Origin: Betaproteobacteria bacterium
Lineage (GTDB): Bacteria > Pseudomonadota > Gammaproteobacteria > Burkholderiales > Usitatibacteraceae
Length of the DNA: 64,000 bases
Assembly: GCA_016720925.1 (NCBI GenBank)
Contig: JADKJR010000004.1
Coordinates: 310,001 to 374,000 of the forward strand
Reading direction: 5' to 3'
How positions within the stretch are numbered: the first letter of the stretch is position 1; the number at the start of each line of letters is the position of its first letter. The notes beneath the pieces were generated by a model. The model saw nothing but the letters and a program-made list of their open reading frames with translations. It did not search any database and had not been told where the DNA came from. Of this stretch, positions 58,724-64,000 are shown in pieces. The translations under genes and the position numbers were made by a program.

Positions 58724-61700
58724 ATGATGAACGCCACTGCTTTATTCCGGTTCTTGCTCGCGGGCATTCTGGTCTTGATGCCTGCGCTTGCCATTGCGCA
58801 AGCGAGCGCCAATTTCAAGAGTCCCGCATTCGCCGTCAACGCCGGTGTTGGTGATATGACTTCCACCGGTTTCAATGTCCGCGCGTCGGTGGGACAGCCG
58901 TTCAGTCCGGCGGCACAATCGAGTACCAACTTTGCGGTGACAACGGGTTTGCTGGCGATTCCGGTGGCGACCAGTACCACCGGAAACCTTCCCGTATTCA
59001 ACACAGGCGTCGCGGCTGATTGCACATTGCTGCCCGGCGGCAGCGTGGACCCGCATTACACGCTAATTGCCAGCGCGGAGCCATCGCTGCCGGGGCCGAA
59101 TGCCATCGTCACGTCACAGATTGCCGATGGTTACTGGATCGCACAGGGGCCTGACTCGAAATGGATCGCACCGTCGGCCAATCAGGCCTACCCGGGCGCC
59201 ATTCCGTGCAATGCGGCGGCACCTATACCTATCGCACGCTGGTTGACCTCACCGGATTCGATCCCGCGACGGCAGTGATTCAAGGTAAATGGGCCGTGGA
59301 CAATCAGGGCACGGCGATTCGCCTCAATGGCACGAGCATTGGCGCCACACAGCCGGGCTACAACCCGTTCCAGACATTCACCATCAACAGCGGATTCATC
59401 GCGGGCGTGAACACGCTCGATTTTGTCACCGCGGATCAGGGATGCCCGAATGGCCTGCGCGTGGAATTGAGCGGCACGGCGACAATCTCGACCGGCGGCG
59501 GAACGCCTACATTCAGCCCCGGCGCGACCACGCTGACCTTTGCATCGCAGGCGGTATCGACCACCAGCGCCGCGCAAACGCTGACCATCACCAACACCGG
59601 CACATCGACCCTGACTATCGCAACCCCGGTCATCTCGGGCCCGTTTGCGATTGGCGCCAACAGCTGTGCGTCAGTGGTCCCGTCGGGCAACTGCGCCATT
59701 TCGGTGACCTTCACGCCCGTCGCAACCGGGGCCGCCACCGGCACGCTCACGATCCCGAGCAATGCCGCGGGCAGTCCGCATGCCATCTCGCTGACAGGCA
59801 CCGGCGCCGCCGCGCCATCGGGATCGTTTGCCTACATCACCAGCCAGAACAGCAACAACGTTTCGGTAATCGATACCTCCACCGACACCGTGGTCGCCAC
59901 CATTGCGGTCGGTTCGCCGTCGTACGGCGTGGCCGTCAACCCGGGCGGCACGCGCGTCTACGTGACCCATCCGGGCAACGACAGCGTCTCGGTGATCGAT
60001 ACATCCAGCAATACCGTTATCGCACCAGTATCGGTGGGTACTTCCCCGAATGGCATCGCCGTCAGCCCCGATGGCACGCGCGTGTACGTGGCCAATTCCA
60101 GCAACAGCGTCTCGGTGATCGAAACAGTCGGCAACACCGTGATCGCGACGTTGACGGTGGGCACCAACCCGTTCGGCATCGCCGTGACGCCGGACGGCAC
60201 CCGCGTGTATGTGTCGAACAAGGGTAGCAATAACGTCTCCGTCATCGATGCCACGAATAACACGGTGCTGCCAATCCTGCTGGGGGTCGGTTCCAACCCG
60301 ATGGGGGTCGCCATCAATGCTAGTGGCACGCGCGTATTCGTAGCCAATGGCGGAGGCGGCATCTCGATCATCAACACGGCCAACAACTTCCTGCTTGCCC
60401 ATTTGGCGTTTGGCGTCGCGCCAGTGGGTGTCGCCGTCCATCCAAACGGCACGCGTGTGTATCTGGTCGATGCCAGCGGCAGCAACGGCACCGTCAGGGT
60501 GATCGATCCCGTCAATTACACTGAATCTCCGCCGATCGCGGTGGGACAGCAGCCGGTCGGCATTGCTGTCAACGCCGATGGCACGCACCTCTACGTGGCG
60601 AACCGGCTCGACAATAACGTCGCGGTAATCGATACATCGACCAACACCGTACTCCACAACGTGCCGATCGGAAGCCAGCCAAACGGGTTCGGCATATTCA
60701 TCGGTAGCCCCGCCGCCGCGGTTCCCGGCGCGCCGACGATCGGCACGGCAACATCGGGCAACGGCCAGGTGACGATCAACTTCACCGCACCGGCGAACAA
60801 CGGCGGCAGTGCAATCACGGGTTATACCGCGACCTGCAGTTCGATCGCGGCAATCACCCGCACGGCGACCGCGCTCACATCGCCAATTACGGTGACGAAC
60901 CTGACAAACTTCGTCGGCTATAACTGCTCGGTCACGGCCGCCAATTCAGCAGGAACCGGCCCGGCGTCGGCAACGGTGACAGTGTTGCCAATCGGTGCGC
61001 CCGGCATCGTCAGCAGCGGCACCGCGAACGGCGTCGTCAATACGCCATTCAGCTACCAGATCCTCACCAACGCGGTGGCGAGCAGCTACGGTGTTTCCGG
61101 CGCGCTGCCAAGTGGAGTCACCCTCGACACCGTCACCGGGGTGATCAGCGGCACGCCGACGCAGAGCGGCACTTTTAACGTAACGCTCTCAGCGACCAAT
61201 GGCGGTGGCACCGGCACGTTGCCGCTCTCAATCACGATCGCGGCCAATGCCGTCACGTTTATCGAGGCCGTGTCCAGAAAAACGCACGGCATTGCCGGTT
61301 CTTACGAGTTGGTACTCGATAGTGGGCAATTCGTCACGGGTAACGTTACTGTGGAGCCACGCTTCATGGGTGCGGGGCACCAGATTGTTTTCAAGTTTGA
61401 CGGGCCGATCAACAACGAAGGATTCCTGACGGTCACCGATTCAACCGGGGCCAGTATCACAACTGGCACTCACGCGCGTCTGGGCAATGAAGTGATTGTC
61501 ACGCTGACCGGCAACCTGAATGCGCGGCGCGTCGCGGTAACGCTCTTGGGCGTGAACGGCAGTGTGAACGTCGGAACCGTATTGGGCTTCCTGCTTGGGG
61601 ATGTGAACAACAGCCGCAATGTCAATGCGCAGGACACCAGTCGCATCAAGGCACGCGCCGGTCAACTTGCCAACGCGTCCAATTTCCTGCACGACATTTC

Positions 61701-61770
61701 CGTTTCCGGGCGCATCACGGCGGTGGACGTGATTGTTTCCAAAGTTCTGAATGGGACGGTATTGCCATAG
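58724..61770 (+). CDS. Exported YVTN beta-propeller protein with fibronectin-like and dockerin-like end (one frame break near 59216)
   Basis: About 1015 residues after correcting one missing base near 59216. The ATG at 58724 follows GGAGCC and the signal peptide ends LAIAQASA. An N-terminal beta region (YTYRTLVDLTGFDPATAVIQ) is followed by one choice-of-anchor D unit and a seven-to-eight-bladed YVTN propeller (SPDGTRVYVANSSNSVSVIE, TPDGTRVYVSNKGSNNVSVI). A fibronectin-like unit, an Ig-like unit and SRKTHGIAGSYEL-TVEPRFMGAGHQIVFKF come next. The end GDVNNSRNVNAQDTSRIKAR is dockerin-like. No cohesin partner is visible. Confidence 0.87.
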
Positions 61771-61785
61771 GAAAAATCCATGAAC

Positions 61786-61846
61786 AGCAAGCACTGGCGC
61801 GGCGTATGGAGCATTGTTGGCCAGCGAGCCGCGCCAGTGCTTGCGC
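61786..61846 (+). repeat. Dispersed palindromic element, copy G
   Basis: Perfect 15-bp stem CAAGCACTGGCGCGG paired with CCGCGCCAGTGCTTG, between the propeller gene and the last gene. Confidence 0.8.
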
Positions 61847-61927
61847 TTTACGCAATGTAGGGTGGGCAAAGCGCAGCTTGCCCGCCATATGACCGATGTC
61901 GGGACCTAAGTTTTTTTGGAGCGCGCC

Positions 61928-64000
61928 ATGCACACCACAATTCATATGACGCCAAAAGGCGTTCGCAGCGTCGCGATTCGGCGATTCGCGTTGTGCGGCG
62001 TTCTTCTTGGCGCTCACTTCTGCCGCCATGGTTGCCGACGCGCTCACCCTCACGGCCGTGCAATCGCGCAAAGCGCATGGCGCAACCTCCACGACTTGCC
62101 CATCGACACCTCGCAGAACATTGGCGGCGCGGTCACCGTTGAATCGCGCGCCATCGGCGCCGGCCACCAGATCGTGTTCCAGTTCGATGTGCCCGTCACC
62201 TTCGGCGTGCCCACCGCCGTCGACGAGGCGGGCGCGCCCGTCGTGATCTCATCGGCCGTTCCCGGCAGCAACAACGAAGTTGTCGTGACTCTCACCGGTG
62301 TGCCTGACAACAAGCGCGTGAAGGTAACGCTGCCGAATGTCAACGGCGTGGATTTCAGCGTCTCGCTGGGCTTCCTGATTGGCGACGTGAACAACTCACG
62401 GTCGGTAGCCACGAGCGATATTGCGCAAATGAAAGCGCACGCCGGGCAGGGCGTCGATGCGTCCAATCTTCGGTTCGACCTCAACGCCACCGGCGTGATC
62501 ACCGCCGCGGATATCAGCGCGGTCAAGAGCCGCTCGCCGCGCACATTACCCGAGGCGATCGTGCCAACCGGGATGATGCTGAATGTGAGCAAGACCGGTC
62601 CCGGCGCCGGGTCGGTGAGCAGCGCGTCGCCGGGTATCGATTGCGGCGCGGATTGCAGCGAAAGCTACACGTCCGGCACCGTGGTCACGCTGACCGCCAC
62701 CGCCGCTACTGGTTCTGCCTTCACGATGTGGGGCGGCGCATGTGTCGGCACGACCACGCACACCTGCAATACCACCATGAACGCCGCCAAATCCGCGGTC
62801 GCAAACTTCATGGGAGCGGAAGCGTTTCAGGTGGACGCCAATCCGTTACGCGTGACGGCCGTGCCCGACACCGCGCGTACCGTCACCCAGACAATTCCCG
62901 TCACGGGCGGAACCATCACGGTCACCGGCGCGGATGGAACGGTGTATACGCTTGTTGTACCCGCGGATGCGTTGCTGGAGCCAACCGCAATCAGCATGAC
63001 ACCGGCCGCGAGCCTTGATAGCCCGGATCTTCCCAAGGATGCGGCGTACGGCGTGGAGCTTGGACCCGCCGGGGCAACATTCCATAACTTCGTCACTCTG
63101 ACCATCACGCCGCCCGCAGGTGCGAGTGTGCCGATTGCCCGCCAATTGCCCATCGGCTGGAGCGGCACGCAAAGTGTGGTGTCGCTCGCGGCGATCGATC
63201 CCACCTCCGCAGTCGTCAAGTTGAAGTTGCTGCACTTCAGCGGCTATGCGCTATTGCTCGCGACCACCGGCATGAATGCCACGCTGGCGCCCGTGCGTCA
63301 CCGCCTGGGCGGCGATGCGGAAGAGCGCCTGGGAAGTCTCGCGGGCGAGCGGCTGTCACAAGAACGTCAGAAGCAATTGCTGGGGGCCGACTCCGATGGC
63401 ATTCTGGTGCTGGATGATCTTTTCAAGCTGTTCGATGAGCAGGTGGTCCAGCCGCGCATTGCCGCCGCGGGAACAAGCTGCGCAGCGGGACGGCTTGCCC
63501 TGCAAACCGTGCTCGGCTTCGAGCGCCAGAAACAGTTGCTGGGTTTCGCGGAAGGCAATTTTGGGGACACCATCCTCCCGGTCATGGCAGCCGCCACGGG
63601 CGCCTGTACCCGCGAGGAATACGCGCTCTGCCGCGACAATCACATCATCACGCGCATCCTGCCGTATTACCTGGGGGTGAGGCGTCAGGCGGAACTGCTG
63701 GGCGTCGTTGTGGAGCCGGGACCAGTCTGGTTGCAAGACGCGGAAGCGGCTGTCGGCAAATGCCTGAATTTTGAGTTGCAGGTGAATTCGCGGCTGGACT
63801 ATTCCGACGGCGTGGATGTGACGGCCCATACGATTGTCGAAACGGTCGAATCGCGGGTGAAACTGCCGTTCAACATCGGTGCTGCTCTTTTTGGTCCCGG
63901 CTATATTGCCTCCAGCCAGGCGGGTCCCGATCCGCTCATCTCGCGCGCCTATGACGTGAATTACCCGCATTCATGCGCCCAGGTGTCCGGTGTGCAGCGC
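61928..64000 (+). CDS. Exported dockerin-like protein with InlB-type and beta-rich domains (3' end outside window)
   Basis: Open from the ATG at 61928 to the window end. The stretch after the start is garbled: shifting frame between about 62003 and 62080 restores a signal peptide end and LTLTAVQSRKAHG, the module start seen in the previous gene, so two compensating indels are likely. Then come GGAVTVESRAIGAGHQIVFQ, the dockerin-like GDVNNSRSVATSDIAQMKAH, and a divergent InlB-type repeat (GIDCGADCSESYTSGTVVTL, FTMWGGACVG). A ZU5-like stretch (YTLVVPADALLEPTAISMTP) and a Cys-containing region of unknown fold follow. Role unknown; surface or secreted. Confidence 0.8.
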   Translation, partial: MHTTIHMTPKGVRSVAIRRFALCGVLLGAHFCRHGCRRAHPHGRAIAQSAWRNLHDLPIDTSQNIGGAVTVESRAIGAGHQIVFQFDVPVTFGVPTAVDEAGAPVVISSAVPGSNNEVVVTLTGVPDNKRVKVTLPNVNGVDFSVSLGFLIGDVNNSRSVATSDIAQMKAHAGQGVDASNLRFDLNATGVITAADISAVKSRSPRTLPEAIVPTGMMLNVSKTGPGAGSVSSASPGIDCGADCSESYTSGTVVTLTATAATGSAFTMWGGACVGTTTHTCNTTMNAAKSAVANFMGAEAFQVDANPLRVTAVPDTARTVTQTIPVTGGTITVTGADGTVYTLVVPADALLEPTAISMTPAASLDSPDLPKDAAYGVELGPAGATFHNFVTLTITPPAGASVPIARQLPIGWSGTQSVVSLAAIDPTSAVVKLKLLHFSGYALLLATTGMNATLAPVRHRLGGDAEERLGSLAGERLSQERQKQLLGADSDGILVLDDLFKLFDEQVVQPRIAAAGTSCAAGRLALQTVLGFERQKQLLGFAEGNFGDTILPVMAAATGACTREEYALCRDNHIITRILPYYLGVRRQAELLGVVVEPGPVWLQDAEAAVGKCLNFELQVNSRLDYSDGVDVTAHTIVETVESRVKLPFNIGAALFGPGYIASSQAGPDPLISRAYDVNYPHSCAQVSGVQR

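Noticed and set aside
11489..61846. CRISPR array
   Set aside because: The repeats are palindromic, 60-70 bp, irregularly spaced by kilobases, and no cas genes are present.

Overview
The window looks like a chromosomal segment of a moderately GC-rich betaproteobacterium. This is inferred from protein families only (HtpX, DUF4197, GlpK, a Liv-type transporter beside etfBA and an acyl-CoA dehydrogenase). No rRNA, tRNA, CRISPR array, integrase or IS transposase was recognised. About twenty one-base frame breaks are scattered through otherwise well-conserved genes, many in homopolymers. I read most of them as consensus errors, not true pseudogenes.

Left part (1-13.2 kb): a partial secreted patatin, a two-gene RND efflux operon behind a TetR-like operator palindrome, a DUF4197 protein, glycerol kinase, an unknown cytosolic protein, a broken htpX, a DMT permease running into a deleted MFS permease, and a GMC oxidoreductase.

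Signalling and envelope part (13.3-26.5 kb): a CHASE2 adenylate cyclase, a secreted FecR-like protein and a caspase-fold protein with MORN repeats lie in a row. A thioesterase, a patatin lipoprotein, a PYROXD2-like oxidoreductase and an enoyl-CoA hydratase follow. Next come an outer-membrane TPR/beta-barrel protein resembling the Slam (surface lipoprotein assembly modifier) family and a FecR protein with two repeated barrel-like modules, which could be its cargo.

Surface giants (26.6-36.1 kb): two very large secreted proteins of choice-of-anchor D / Ig-like modules share a near-identical 1.7 kb 3' part. One contains a 13-G tract.

Metabolic part (36.4-44.7 kb): livGF, a binding protein, livHM, then etfB, etfA and an acyl-CoA dehydrogenase. 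This suggests uptake and oxidation of a branched or acyl substrate.

Regulation and surface part (45.1-64 kb): an ECF sigma factor, two tandem Ser/Thr kinases with almost identical catalytic domains, and a run of exported modular proteins. Three paralogues have a constant N-terminal domain, a collagen-like linker and variable distal parts, two of them ending in an S74 chaperone domain. A YVTN-propeller/dockerin protein and a final dockerin-like protein complete the run.

A family of about ten 65-70 bp palindromic elements, all in the same orientation, sits between genes from 11 kb to 62 kb. It is the most distinctive unexplained structure here.
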